Shown piece after piece: positions 25,820 through 34,183 of a stretch of 64,000 bases of DNA; the stretch's first letter is position 1; each line of letters begins with the position of its first letter. Position numbers and translations under genes: made by a program. Source of the DNA: Clostridia bacterium (lineage in GTDB: Bacteria; Bacillota; Clostridia; Christensenellales; Aristaeellaceae); NCBI GenBank assembly GCA_017516765.1, contig JAFXBE010000019.1, forward strand, positions 84,895 through 148,894. Direction: 5' to 3'. A model generated the notes under the pieces. That model worked only from the letters and a program-made list of their open reading frames with translations. It searched no databases and had not been told where the DNA came from.

Positions 25820-26920
25820 ATGAGGTTCAAGTTTATTGATCGTATGCTGGCTGCCGTTTCTGGTCTGTTGATCGTCGCGCTGGGTCTTGCTGCCATCGTT
25901 GTTGGCGCCGGTCTGTTTCCCGAAGTAGACTTTGGTATTTTGAGCGGTCCTTTTGTGCTTTGGCAGAAGATCGCGATCATCGGCGGCGGTGTCATTCTTG
26001 TACTGCTGGGCATTCACGGTCTGCATATGCTGTTCCGCCGCCGTTACGGCAAGAACTTTATCGTGCAGCGCACCGACATGGGCGACATGAGCATTGCCAT
26101 TTCTGCACTCCATAATATGGTCAACAAGTGTGTCGAGCAGCATCAGGAGATCTGCATCAAGAAGATCGATATCAACCGCGTACGCGGCGGCATCACCGTC
26201 GATCTGAAGATCCTTCTGGCTAACGGCATCAACATTCCGCTCACTGTAAATGTTCTGCAGAAGCAGATCAAGCAGTATATCACCTCCTGCAGCGGTATCG
26301 ATGTGCACGAGGTTCGTGTACAGATCGGCACAAGCGATAAGGCTGTCAAGGGCAAAAAGAAGCCCATTGCCGCTTTGGAGCAGGCTCCTGCCGTAGTCGC
26401 TCTGCAGGATCAGACCGAAAGCGCGGCAGACAGCATTCTGCAGCATACCGAGGAACCCTCCGATTATGTAGAGCCCGTTGAATACGTAGAGCAGGCCGCC
26501 GAGGCGGTAGAGACTGTTGCCGAGGAAACGGTTTTTGCCACCGAAGAGATCGCGGAAGAAATTGCTGCGGAACAGCCGGTAGTCGAAGAAGCGGTTTATA
26601 CCGAAACGCCCGCCGAAGCAGTCGAGGAAGCTGCAGAATACGTGCAGGAAGCCGTGTACGCCGAGGAAGCGGTAGAGGCAGTCGAAGCCTTGGCAGAAGC
26701 TGCAGTCGAAGAAACCGAAACTTACGCAGAAGCTGCAAGCGATGTGGTCGAACAGGCGGAAGCGGTTGTTGAGGATGCCGCCGACGAAGCAAGCTATACC
26801 GATTTTTATGCCGCTCAGGAAGAGAGCGAACCCAAACAGGAAGAGAATGATGCGTGGACGGTTGTCGGCGATGCGTTTGTCCGTCAGGATAATGAGTCCG
26901 AAGAAACTGCTGCGGAATAA
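25820..26920 (+). CDS. amaP: AmaP-like membrane anchor with Asp23 domain and long acidic tail
   Basis: A 366-residue protein with two membrane spans (about 10-33 and 52-74) and then an Asp23-like domain (about 85-175). From about 185 to 366 the chain is a low-complexity tail made almost only of Ala, Val, Glu and Thr with repeated AVE/EAV/AEE steps. AmaP of S. aureus carries the two spans and Asp23-like part, but the tail here is far longer than usual. ATG 25820 follows AGAAGGAGGATC; an upstream in-frame ATG at 25751 lies in the terminator. Confidence 0.83.
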   Translation: MRFKFIDRMLAAVSGLLIVALGLAAIVVGAGLFPEVDFGILSGPFVLWQKIAIIGGGVILVLLGIHGLHMLFRRRYGKNFIVQRTDMGDMSIAISALHNMVNKCVEQHQEICIKKIDINRVRGGITVDLKILLANGINIPLTVNVLQKQIKQYITSCSGIDVHEVRVQIGTSDKAVKGKKKPIAALEQAPAVVALQDQTESAADSILQHTEEPSDYVEPVEYVEQAAEAVETVAEETVFATEEIAEEIAAEQPVVEEAVYTETPAEAVEEAAEYVQEAVYAEEAVEAVEALAEAAVEETETYAEAASDVVEQAEAVVEDAADEASYTDFYAAQEESEPKQEENDAWTVVGDAFVRQDNESEETAAE

Positions 26921-26938
26921 GATGAAGGAGAATGAACA

Positions 26939-27160
26939 ATGAAAGAGAATGCATCCAATAAAGTTATGCTTGGTACCCCTGCATGCGGTCTGCTCTGCGG
27001 TCTGATCGCTATTGTAATTGCCCTTGCTTTCTTGTTCCTTGGTTTCTGGCGCACGCTGTTTGTGGCGGTTTTCTTTGCGGTGGGTTATGCTGTCGGCGCA
27101 TATGCCAAGAAACCCGAAGCTGCCGAAGAGGAAGACTTCCCCGTGGAAGAGCAGGAGTAA
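26939..27160 (+). CDS. DUF2273 small membrane protein
   Basis: A 73-residue protein with two hydrophobic segments. The phrase GFWRTLFVAVFFAVGYAVGAY is the hallmark of the DUF2273 family, which is encoded next to Asp23 and AmaP in many Firmicutes. The last 15 residues are acidic. GAAGGAG lies before the ATG, 18 bases after amaP, so the two are co-translated from one message. It is presumed to act with the Asp23 layer at the membrane; its molecular role is not known. Confidence 0.85.
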   Translation: MKENASNKVMLGTPACGLLCGLIAIVIALAFLFLGFWRTLFVAVFFAVGYAVGAYAKKPEAAEEEDFPVEEQE

Positions 27161-27194
27161 TCGATTCACAAGATAGAAACGGAGTGTAGTATCC

Positions 27195-27641
27195 ATGGCA
27201 CGTTCCAATGCCAGAAAGGCTGCCATGCAGTTGCTTTACGAAAAAATGACCGGCGGCGACGCCGGGCAGGAGTCGCTGGAGATGGTATATGAGCAGCTTT
27301 CCGGCGAGAAGCCCGAGGGCAGCTCTGCTGTACAGCCCAGCGATGACGATCGAACCTACATTTGCGATATCCTCAGCGGCGTAGAAGAGCACCAACAAGA
27401 GCTGGATGCGACCATCGAGGCGCACAGCACCGGAAACTGGACGCTGCAGCGTGTTCCGCATGTGGATCTGAGCATCCTGCGCCTTGCGGCGTACGAACTG
27501 CTGCACCGCAGTGATGTGCCCGACAGTGTCGCAATCAGCGAAGCACTTCATTTGTCCAATGTGTACAGCGAGCCCAAGAGCACCCGATATATCAATGGTG
27601 TTCTGGGCGCTCTGGAACGCGAAAAGAACGAAGACAAATGA
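27195..27641 (+). CDS. nusB: Transcription antitermination factor NusB
   Basis: NusB binds boxA RNA with NusE (S10) to prevent early termination of rRNA transcription. The 148 residues fit the all-helical family: ARKAAMQLLYEK at the start, HVDLSILRLAAYELLHRSDVPDSVAISEAL in the middle, and STRYINGVLGAL at the end. A 4-base overlap with the next gene (ATGA) points to an operon that runs through folD, xseA and ispA. GGAGTG lies before the ATG. Confidence 0.94.
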   Translation: MARSNARKAAMQLLYEKMTGGDAGQESLEMVYEQLSGEKPEGSSAVQPSDDDRTYICDILSGVEEHQQELDATIEAHSTGNWTLQRVPHVDLSILRLAAYELLHRSDVPDSVAISEALHLSNVYSEPKSTRYINGVLGALEREKNEDK

Positions 27642-28606
27642 TGAATGTTGCTGTAGGTTTTGATACCAGTTGCTATACCACTTCTGTTGCTGCTGTCAGC
27701 ATGCAGGGAGAAGTGGTGGCTTTTGCCCGTAAGCTTCTGCCTGTAGAAGCCGGGCAGCGCGGCCTTCGCCAAAGCGAGGCCGTTTTTGCGCATGTAAGGC
27801 AGATGCCGCAGCTTATGACGGAATTGCAGCAGCAGCTGGAAGGAAAGAATGCGAGAATCGTTGCCGTGTGTGCATCCGCGCGGCCCAGTGACGGCGAAAA
27901 AAGCTATATGCCGGTTTTTACCGTTGGTCTGGGGCACGCACGCACCGCAGCATCGCTGCTGAATGTCCCTTTGTACGAAACCACCCATCAGCGCGGGCAT
28001 ATTGCTGCCGGACTGATCGGAAATTCCGAACTACCGCAAGAGCATATTGCGCTTCATCTCAGCGGTGGAACGACAGATCTGCTGTACTGCAGCGAAAACA
28101 AGATCGAAACTCTGGGATCATCGTTGGATCTGCATGCAGGTCAGCTTGTGGATCGAGTTGGTGTTAAACTGGGGATGGGCTTTCCCGCCGGGCCTTCTCT
28201 GGAAAAGCTGGCTCTTTCCTGTGTGGATCCGGCTCAGGCGATCATCCCGTGCAGCATGGAAAACGATGATTTGTGCTGTCACCTTTCGGGGGCGGAAACC
28301 AAGGTACTGCAACTTTTGCAAAGCGGCAAACTGAGCAACGATCAAGCAGCCCTCGAGGTCTTTGATCTGCTCGGCCGCATTGTTGCCCGTATGCTTCTGG
28401 CAGGCTGCAAAAAAACCGGACTGAAGCATGCTCTGGTTGTCGGAGGCGTCGCATCCTCCGGGCTTCTGCGCAGCCTGTTGCAAAAGCGGCTGCAAAAAGC
28501 AAGAAGCGGTATTCAGGTTGTATTCGGCGATCCGCGTTACAGCGCGGATAACGCTGCAGGTGTTGCTGCTATCGGTATGCAGCGATATATGGACGAACAG
28601 AATTAA
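27638..28606 (+). CDS. TsaD/Kae1-family paralogue
   Basis: A 322-residue ASKHA-fold protein related to TsaD, the enzyme that places threonylcarbamoyl on tRNA A37. It has the phosphate loop FDTSCYTTS, the HxxxH metal motif in the form HQRGH, LHLSGGTTDLL, and the adenosine loop VVGGVASSGLLR. It diverges from true TsaD (HMEGH, and GGVxxN) and is shorter. Clostridia often carry such a copy between nusB and folD/xseA in addition to tsaD, so a separate function is possible. ATG 27638 overlaps the nusB stop. Confidence 0.78.
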   Translation: MMNVAVGFDTSCYTTSVAAVSMQGEVVAFARKLLPVEAGQRGLRQSEAVFAHVRQMPQLMTELQQQLEGKNARIVAVCASARPSDGEKSYMPVFTVGLGHARTAASLLNVPLYETTHQRGHIAAGLIGNSELPQEHIALHLSGGTTDLLYCSENKIETLGSSLDLHAGQLVDRVGVKLGMGFPAGPSLEKLALSCVDPAQAIIPCSMENDDLCCHLSGAETKVLQLLQSGKLSNDQAALEVFDLLGRIVARMLLAGCKKTGLKHALVVGGVASSGLLRSLLQKRLQKARSGIQVVFGDPRYSADNAAGVAAIGMQRYMDEQN

Positions 28607-28619
28607 GGAGGCGTTCCCT

Positions 28620-29468
28620 ATGGCACAGTTGCTGGATGGAAAGATTATGGCACAGGAGATCGAGGAAAGCTTGAAACTGCGTGTCGAGGCGCTGAAAGCC
28701 GGCGGCACCGAAGTTGGTCTTACGGTTATTCTTGTAGGTGACGATCCTGCATCCCAGACTTATGTGGGCAACAAGGAAAAGGCTTGTGCGCGCCTGGGCA
28801 TCCGTTCCAAGACGCTGCGTATGCCCGCCGATACTACTCAGGAGACGTTGGAGGCCGCCATCATGGAAGCCAACGCAGACGAAACGGTACACGGTATCCT
28901 TGTACAGCTGCCTCTACCCAGACATCTGGATGAAGCCAAGGCTCTGTCTCTGATCATTCCGGAAAAAGACGTTGACGGATTCCACGATGTAAACACCGGT
29001 CGTCTCTGCCGCGGGCAGGACTGCGTTGTTGCCTGCACCCCCAAGGGTGCGCTGTATATGCTTAAGCAGGCAGGTATTCCGCTGGAAGGCAAAGAAGCCG
29101 TTGTGATCGGGCGCAGCAATATTGTGGGCAAGCCCATGGCACTGCTGCTTCTGCAGGAAAACTGCACGGTTACCGTGTGCCACAGCCGCACCAAGGATCT
29201 GGCGGAGCATACCCGCCGCGCCGACATCCTGGTCGCTGCCATCGGCAAGCCCCGCTTTGTAACCGCTGATATGGTCAAGGAAGGCGCGGCTGTTGTTGAT
29301 GTGGGTATCAACCGTGTGGATGGCAAGCTCTGCGGCGACGTGGATTTCGAAGCTGTCAGCCAGAAGGCTTCCTACATTACGCCCGTACCCGGCGGCGTTG
29401 GCAAAATGACCATCGCCATGTTGATGGACAACACCGTGGCAGCGGCCGAGAAAGCGGTGCAGGGGTGA
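28620..29468 (+). CDS. folD: Bifunctional methylenetetrahydrofolate dehydrogenase/cyclohydrolase
   Basis: FolD interconverts 5,10-methylene-, methenyl- and 10-formyl-tetrahydrofolate with NADP. The 282-residue protein shows the active-site block with YVGNKEKAC (Tyr and Lys), VQLPLP, the substrate loop KDVDGFH, the Rossmann segment VVIGRSNIVGKP and the closing TPVPGGVGKMT, all family-specific. ATG 28620 follows TAAGGAGG. The last bases overlap the xseA start. Confidence 0.95.
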   Translation: MAQLLDGKIMAQEIEESLKLRVEALKAGGTEVGLTVILVGDDPASQTYVGNKEKACARLGIRSKTLRMPADTTQETLEAAIMEANADETVHGILVQLPLPRHLDEAKALSLIIPEKDVDGFHDVNTGRLCRGQDCVVACTPKGALYMLKQAGIPLEGKEAVVIGRSNIVGKPMALLLLQENCTVTVCHSRTKDLAEHTRRADILVAAIGKPRFVTADMVKEGAAVVDVGINRVDGKLCGDVDFEAVSQKASYITPVPGGVGKMTIAMLMDNTVAAAEKAVQG

Positions 29469-30736
29469 GCCTTTCCACCCTCAGCGTTGCGCAACTGAAT
29501 GAATATGTACGGCGAGTGCTGGCCTCCGATCCTATGCTGCGGAAAATCTGCGTAGTGGGGGAGATCAGTAATCTGAAGCGGCATGCTTCGGGGCATTGGT
29601 ATTTCTCTCTGAAGGATGAGGAAGCGGCCATCAATTGCGCGATGTTCCGTCAGGCGGCGGCAGGACTGCGTTTTCGTCCCGACAACGGAATGCGGGTTCG
29701 GCTTTTCGGCAGTGTAAGTCTGTATACCAAGACCGGTTCTTATCAGTTCTATGTGGACAGTATGGAGCAGGATGGTCTGGGTGCGCTTTACCTCCGGTTT
29801 GAAGCGTTGAAACAGAAACTGCTTCAGGAGGGGTTGTTTGATGCTTCGCTGAAAAAGCCTATCCCGACCCATGTGCAGGGTATCGGCATTGTAACCAGCA
29901 AAACCGGCGCCGTAGTACATGATATTGCACGCGTCGCCTGGCGGCGTGCGCCGTCGGTAGAGCTTTATCTGTGTCCGGCTTCCGTACAGGGTGCATCCGC
30001 TGCCGATGAAATCGTTGCTGCATTGCGTCTGCTGGATGCCTATGATCCCGCTGATGTGATCATCGTTGGGCGGGGTGGCGGCAGCATGGAGGATCTCTGG
30101 CCTTTTAATGAAGAAAAGGTGGCACGGGCGATCGCTGCATGCAAAAAACCTGTAATCAGCGCCGTAGGGCACGAAACCGATTTTACCATTGCCGACTTTG
30201 TAGCCGATCTTCGGGCCCCTACCCCGTCCGCAGCCGCAGAACTGGCTGTGCAGCGGCAGGATCTGCTTTTGCAGCAGCTGGCAGGTTATCGCATCCATCT
30301 GGATACTACTCTGGAAAAGAGATTCTCAGAACTGCATCTTCGCCTCTCTGAGGCAAAGCAGCGTTTGGGTGCGGCTTCTCCCGACGAGAAGACACAGCAG
30401 CAGATGAGCCGGATCCAACAACTGAAAATGCGCATGCAGTCTGCTGTGGATGGGCAGCTTGAGAAAAAAGCGTTTGCACTCGCAGGCATGCTCCCCCGAC
30501 TTCACAATGGTTGTGAAAAGAACCTGAGTGTGATGGAAAACCGCCTTTCGCAAACGATGCTGCGTATGCGTACAGCAGGACCGATCGAAACCGTACGCCG
30601 GGGGTATGCCGTTGTTTTGAAAGACGGCGCAGTGGTAAAGGATGCCGCTATGCTTTCTTCGGGGGACAAGCTAAATTTGTTTATGAATAACGGCACAGTA
30701 GCCGCTACCGTTGATCATGTAGAGAAAGGAAGCTGA
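29465..30736 (+). CDS. xseA: Exodeoxyribonuclease VII large subunit
   Basis: XseA with several XseB subunits degrades single-stranded DNA. The 423-residue protein has the N-terminal OB fold (about 1-100; GEISNLKRHASGHWYFSLKD), then the catalytic part with GRGGGSMEDLWPFNEE and SAVGHETDFTIADFVAD, then a long coiled-coil tail. It starts with GTG at 29465, overlapping the folD stop (GTGA), which implies coupling. xseB starts 2 bases after it, the usual arrangement. Confidence 0.94.
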   Translation: MSLSTLSVAQLNEYVRRVLASDPMLRKICVVGEISNLKRHASGHWYFSLKDEEAAINCAMFRQAAAGLRFRPDNGMRVRLFGSVSLYTKTGSYQFYVDSMEQDGLGALYLRFEALKQKLLQEGLFDASLKKPIPTHVQGIGIVTSKTGAVVHDIARVAWRRAPSVELYLCPASVQGASAADEIVAALRLLDAYDPADVIIVGRGGGSMEDLWPFNEEKVARAIAACKKPVISAVGHETDFTIADFVADLRAPTPSAAAELAVQRQDLLLQQLAGYRIHLDTTLEKRFSELHLRLSEAKQRLGAASPDEKTQQQMSRIQQLKMRMQSAVDGQLEKKAFALAGMLPRLHNGCEKNLSVMENRLSQTMLRMRTAGPIETVRRGYAVVLKDGAVVKDAAMLSSGDKLNLFMNNGTVAATVDHVEKGS

Positions 30737-30738
30737 CC

Positions 30739-31020
30739 ATGGCAGGGAAAACAAGCAAAAAGGCCCTTTCTTTTGAAAATGGTTTGGAAATGCTGGAAAA
30801 CATTGCTCAGCAGATGGAAAGCAGCGATAAGCCGTTGGACGAGCTGATGAAGCTCTACGAAGAGGGATTGAAGCTGGCACAGGATCTGGAAACCCGTTTG
30901 CAAAGCGCAAGAGGGAGAATGCAGGAGATCCGCAAGAATCAAGGTGGAAAGCCTGAGGCTGTGCCCTGCGATGTTGAACAGCAGATTTCCCTGCTCCCTT
31001 CCGAGGAGGATGAGGCATGA
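30739..31020 (+). CDS. xseB: Exodeoxyribonuclease VII small subunit
   Basis: A 93-residue helical hairpin protein that wraps the coiled coil of XseA. The family core is visible: FENGLEMLENIAQQMESSDKPLDELMKLYEEGLKLAQ. The tail after about residue 70 is variable. The gene follows xseA at once and overlaps ispA by four bases (ATGA), an order common in Firmicutes. AGAAAGGAAG lies before the ATG, inside the end of xseA. Confidence 0.93.
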   Translation: MAGKTSKKALSFENGLEMLENIAQQMESSDKPLDELMKLYEEGLKLAQDLETRLQSARGRMQEIRKNQGGKPEAVPCDVEQQISLLPSEEDEA

Positions 31021-31937
31021 ACCGCTATCAAGCAGCAATCGAAGAGGCGCTTGCGTCGTCTCCGCTTCTTTCTGCGGCAGAGAATGAGCCCTATACCGGC
31101 GTGGAACCAAATATCCCCGCCGAAGGTACGATCCCGCAACCCCTGCGCAGCGCCATGCGCTACAGTCTGCTTCTGCCGGGCAAGCGTCTGCGCCCGGTGC
31201 TGCTGCTGGCAGCCTACCATCTTCTGCGGGAAGACTGGCAGCAAGCTGTACCCTTTGCCTGTGCGCTGGAAATGATCCATACCTACTCTCTGATCCACGA
31301 TGACCTTCCCGCCTTGGATAACGATAAGCTCCGCCGCGGTCAACCGACCAATCATCTGGTTTACGGCGAGAACATGGCGATCCTTGCCGGAGACGGTTTG
31401 CTGAATCTGGCATACGAAACCATGCTGTCTGCGCCGCTCTGCGAAACCGAACCTGCCAATGCGCTGCGTGCGGCAAAGGAGATCGCCTGCCGCAGCGGTG
31501 TGCGGGGAATGATCGCTGGGCAAACACTTGATGTAAAGCTGGAGGGCAGTGAACCCAGCCGGGAGAATGTACGCTATATCCACCTGCACAAGACGGCAGA
31601 TCTGCTCACTGCGCCCGTGGTAGCCGGCCTGATGCTTGCCGGCGCTTCCGAAGAACAGCTGGATGCGGGCAGACGCTATGGGCAAGGGATCGGCCTTGCA
31701 TTTCAGATCATAGACGATCTGCTGGATATTCAGGGCGATGTGCAGCGGCTTGGTAAAGAGCCCGGCATGGATGCGCAGCGTGGCAAGCTGACATGGCCTG
31801 CCGTATGCGGTATCGAACAGTCCCGCAAGGATGCTCTTTCTGCCGTTGCGCAGGCCGTGGAGGCCATGCAGCTTTTTGGAAACAAAGGCGATTTTCTGGC
31901 AGAACTTGCACAGAAATCCCTTGTGCGAAGCCACTGA
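31017..31937 (+). CDS. ispA: Polyprenyl synthetase (farnesyl/geranylgeranyl diphosphate synthase)
   Basis: The enzyme joins isopentenyl diphosphate to allylic diphosphates, feeding undecaprenyl and quinone synthesis. The 306-residue protein has the first Asp-rich motif DDLPALDND and the second one DDLLD, plus GKRLRP near the start and GQTLDVKLEG in between, all typical of short-chain trans-prenyltransferases. Product length (C15 or C20) cannot be set firmly from sequence. It overlaps xseB by four bases. Confidence 0.92.
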   Translation: MNRYQAAIEEALASSPLLSAAENEPYTGVEPNIPAEGTIPQPLRSAMRYSLLLPGKRLRPVLLLAAYHLLREDWQQAVPFACALEMIHTYSLIHDDLPALDNDKLRRGQPTNHLVYGENMAILAGDGLLNLAYETMLSAPLCETEPANALRAAKEIACRSGVRGMIAGQTLDVKLEGSEPSRENVRYIHLHKTADLLTAPVVAGLMLAGASEEQLDAGRRYGQGIGLAFQIIDDLLDIQGDVQRLGKEPGMDAQRGKLTWPAVCGIEQSRKDALSAVAQAVEAMQLFGNKGDFLAELAQKSLVRSH

Positions 31938-31979
31938 TTGATGTATCATAGTTTCATACTGTTTCAGGAGGGCGATCAG

Positions 31980-32438
31980 ATGGCTTCCATTGCGGGAATC
32001 CTGAATAATCACGTACTGTTCATCATTCTGCTGGGCTGGTTTGTGGCGCAGGCGATCAAGATCCCGATCCATCGTATTGTCGAGCACGAATGGGATCTTA
32101 CACGCTTCTTTGGCTCGGGCGGTATGCCAAGCTCCCACTCCTCCATGGTAACCGCCGGCGCTGTAGCCATTGGCGTTCTTCAGGGCTTCGATTCTCCTGT
32201 TTTTGCCCTTGCTGTCGCCTTTGCATTGATCGTGATGTACGACGCAGCCGGTGTAAGGCGTGAGACCGGTACACAGGCTGCCGTTATCAACCAGATCCTG
32301 AAAGATGTTCTGATCAACGGCAAGCAAATTTCCGACGAAGAGTTGAAGGAACTGGTAGGGCACACTCCGCTGGAGGTTGCCTGCGGCGCCATAACCGGCT
32401 TGCTGGTGGCAACGGTATATCTGATCATCCTTCTCTGA
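31980..32438 (+). CDS. Divergent PAP2-family membrane protein (YuiD-like)
   Basis: A 152-residue membrane protein with about four spans. The blocks GSGGMPSSHSSMVTA and YDAAGVRRETGTQA define the divergent PAP2 family (DUF212), distantly like phosphatidic acid phosphatases and vanadium haloperoxidases. The SSH triplet and the YDAAGVR segment would be part of the phosphatase site, but no substrate is known. ATG 31980 follows AGGAGGG; the earlier in-frame ATGs lack such a site. It lies in the isoprenoid region, so a lipid phosphate substrate is reasonable but unproven. Confidence 0.85.
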   Translation: MASIAGILNNHVLFIILLGWFVAQAIKIPIHRIVEHEWDLTRFFGSGGMPSSHSSMVTAGAVAIGVLQGFDSPVFALAVAFALIVMYDAAGVRRETGTQAAVINQILKDVLINGKQISDEELKELVGHTPLEVACGAITGLLVATVYLIILL

Positions 32439-32468
32439 TTCCGATAATAAACAATGAGGTGAACAAAC

Positions 32469-33002
32469 ATGATGGATCATTTTATGGAAGAAGTGGTTGT
32501 GAAGCGCAACCGTACCTTTAACGATGTTCTGTACCTGTTCTCTAACGTGGTCATGGTGCTTACCGCACTGATCGCTTTTATGATGATCAGCACGCTTCTT
32601 CGCGGCTTCCATATCATCCTGCTGCTGATCGCCCTCGCCAACGGTGCGGTTGCTTTCCTGCTCTTCCTCTACCGTGACCGTCTGCGCACCGAGTACGAAT
32701 ACACCTTCACCAACGGCGATCTGGACTTTGCACAGGTCTTCAACAATCAGAAACGTAAGACGCTGGGCACGATGCGCGTAAAGAATGTTGATGCTTTCGG
32801 TCCTGTCAATTCCGAGGGTTTCCGTAAGCTGATCAATACGCCCGAGCTGAAGCGGCGTAACTGGTTCCTTAATCGGGAAGCCAACCTGCATTATTTCTAC
32901 TATCAGAAAGAAAACGTCAAGAATATTATTGTGTTTGAGCCTTCTGACGAGTTGGTGGATATGATCAAGAAGTATCTGCCCATGGGCGTATACCGCGCAT
33001 AA
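32469..33002 (+). CDS. DUF6106-like membrane protein
   Basis: A 177-residue protein with two membrane spans (about 22-44 and 47-66) and a cytosolic domain of about 110 residues starting EYEYTFTNGDLDFAQVFN. That block and the layout fit the uncharacterised DUF6106 group common in Clostridia. The last part, VFEPSDELVDMIKKYLP, is also typical. GAGGTGA lies upstream of the ATG and the cysteine desulfurase starts 3 bases after the stop. Function unknown. Confidence 0.7.
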   Translation: MMDHFMEEVVVKRNRTFNDVLYLFSNVVMVLTALIAFMMISTLLRGFHIILLLIALANGAVAFLLFLYRDRLRTEYEYTFTNGDLDFAQVFNNQKRKTLGTMRVKNVDAFGPVNSEGFRKLINTPELKRRNWFLNREANLHYFYYQKENVKNIIVFEPSDELVDMIKKYLPMGVYRA

Positions 33003-33005
33003 GCC

Positions 33006-34163
33006 ATGATGCAGGTTTATTTGGATAACAGCGCCACCACCCGCCCCTGCGAGGCGGCTGTGGAGGCAATGGTCAAAAGTATGCGGGAGGATTATTACAA
33101 TCCTTCCGCACTTTATGCGCCCGCCATGCGGGGGGAAGAGATCCTGAAAAATGCAGCAACCGCCATTGCAGCGGCGGTCGGCAGTGACGCAAAGCATGTG
33201 ATCTTTACCTCCGGCGGCACGGAAAGTGATAATTTGGCGATTTTTGGTCATATGCAGCTGAACCGGGATGGGGGAGAGATCCTTTATTCTGCAGCTGAGC
33301 ATGCAGCTGTACGGCTCACCTGTGAAGAGGCAGCTGTACGCTACGGATGCGTGGCACGGGAGATCCCCCTTACCGCAGAAGGGGTGATCGACCTTTCGGC
33401 TTTGGAGGGAATGCTTTCCGAGCGCACGCGAATGATCTGCGTTATGCAGGTGTGCAACGAGACAGGCGTGATCATGCCGCTGAAGGAGATCTGCCAGCTT
33501 CGTGCCCGTCTTTGCCCCAAGGCTGCCATTCACGTAGACGGCGTGCAGGGCTTTTTGCGGGTTCCCTTCTCGATGAAGCAGCTGCCGGTGGATTCCTATG
33601 CCATCAGCGCACATAAATTCCATGGCCCCAAAGGCGCTGGTGCATTGGTCTGGCGTGAAGGCTTCCGCTTCAAGCCGATGATGATCGGCGGTGGGCAGCA
33701 GAACGACCGGCGCAGCGGCACCGAGAATACGGTCGGCATTGCCGGTATGGGGGCAGCTGTGAAAAGCTACCCCAAAAATGCGGCAGAGCATATGCGAGCG
33801 CTGAAGAAGCAGCTTGTGGATCTGCTTCGCCCCGCCCTTCCTGATATGAAGGTGCTGGGGCTGGATGCAGAGGACGAAAACAGCGCACCTCACATCCTCA
33901 ATGCGGCTTTCCCGCCGGTTCGTGCCGAAACGCTGCTGCATGCGTTGGAGGCAGAGGGTGTTATCGTCGGCACAGGTTCTGCCTGTTCTTCCAAGAAAGG
34001 CAAGCATTCTCATGTGCTTACGGCGATGCAGCTAAGCCCGGCGGTGATGGAAAGTGCAATCCGTTTCAGCTTCTGTCCCGAAAATACGCAGGAAGAGATC
34101 CTGTATACAGCGGATGCCATCATCCGTCAGGTGGAATTGCTCAAACGCTATGTCCGCCGCTGA
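33006..34163 (+). CDS. Cysteine desulfurase (NifS/IscS type)
   Basis: A PLP-dependent enzyme that takes sulfur from cysteine as a persulfide. The 385 residues contain YLDNSATTRP at the start, SGGTESDNLAI, the PLP lysine in SAHKFHGPKGAG, and the sulfur-carrying Cys in GTGSACSSKKGKHS. The next gene is thiI, so it very likely supplies ThiI with sulfur for 4-thiouridine, as NifZ does in B. subtilis. A second ATG directly after the first (33009) is an equal start candidate. Confidence 0.93.
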   Translation: MMQVYLDNSATTRPCEAAVEAMVKSMREDYYNPSALYAPAMRGEEILKNAATAIAAAVGSDAKHVIFTSGGTESDNLAIFGHMQLNRDGGEILYSAAEHAAVRLTCEEAAVRYGCVAREIPLTAEGVIDLSALEGMLSERTRMICVMQVCNETGVIMPLKEICQLRARLCPKAAIHVDGVQGFLRVPFSMKQLPVDSYAISAHKFHGPKGAGALVWREGFRFKPMMIGGGQQNDRRSGTENTVGIAGMGAAVKSYPKNAAEHMRALKKQLVDLLRPALPDMKVLGLDAEDENSAPHILNAAFPPVRAETLLHALEAEGVIVGTGSACSSKKGKHSHVLTAMQLSPAVMESAIRFSFCPENTQEEILYTADAIIRQVELLKRYVRR

Positions 34164-34183
34164 AGAAAGGAATGAATGAAATC

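Noticed and set aside
26343..26920. Ala/Glu/Val coding repeats in the AmaP gene as a possible tandem-repeat or CRISPR-like array
   Set aside because: The units are short, irregular amino-acid repeats within an open frame, with no conserved DNA repeat or spacers.
24989..27226. A 745-codon minus-strand open frame
   Set aside because: It is antisense to the Asp23/AmaP/DUF2273 genes; its Phe- and Gly-rich product comes from the repetitive Glu/Ala coding on the other strand.
30939..34013. A 1024-codon open frame on the minus strand
   Set aside because: It lies antisense to ispA, the PAP2-like gene, the DUF6106-like gene and the desulfurase gene, all of which have clear motifs and ribosome binding sites. 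Its product has no recognisable domain.
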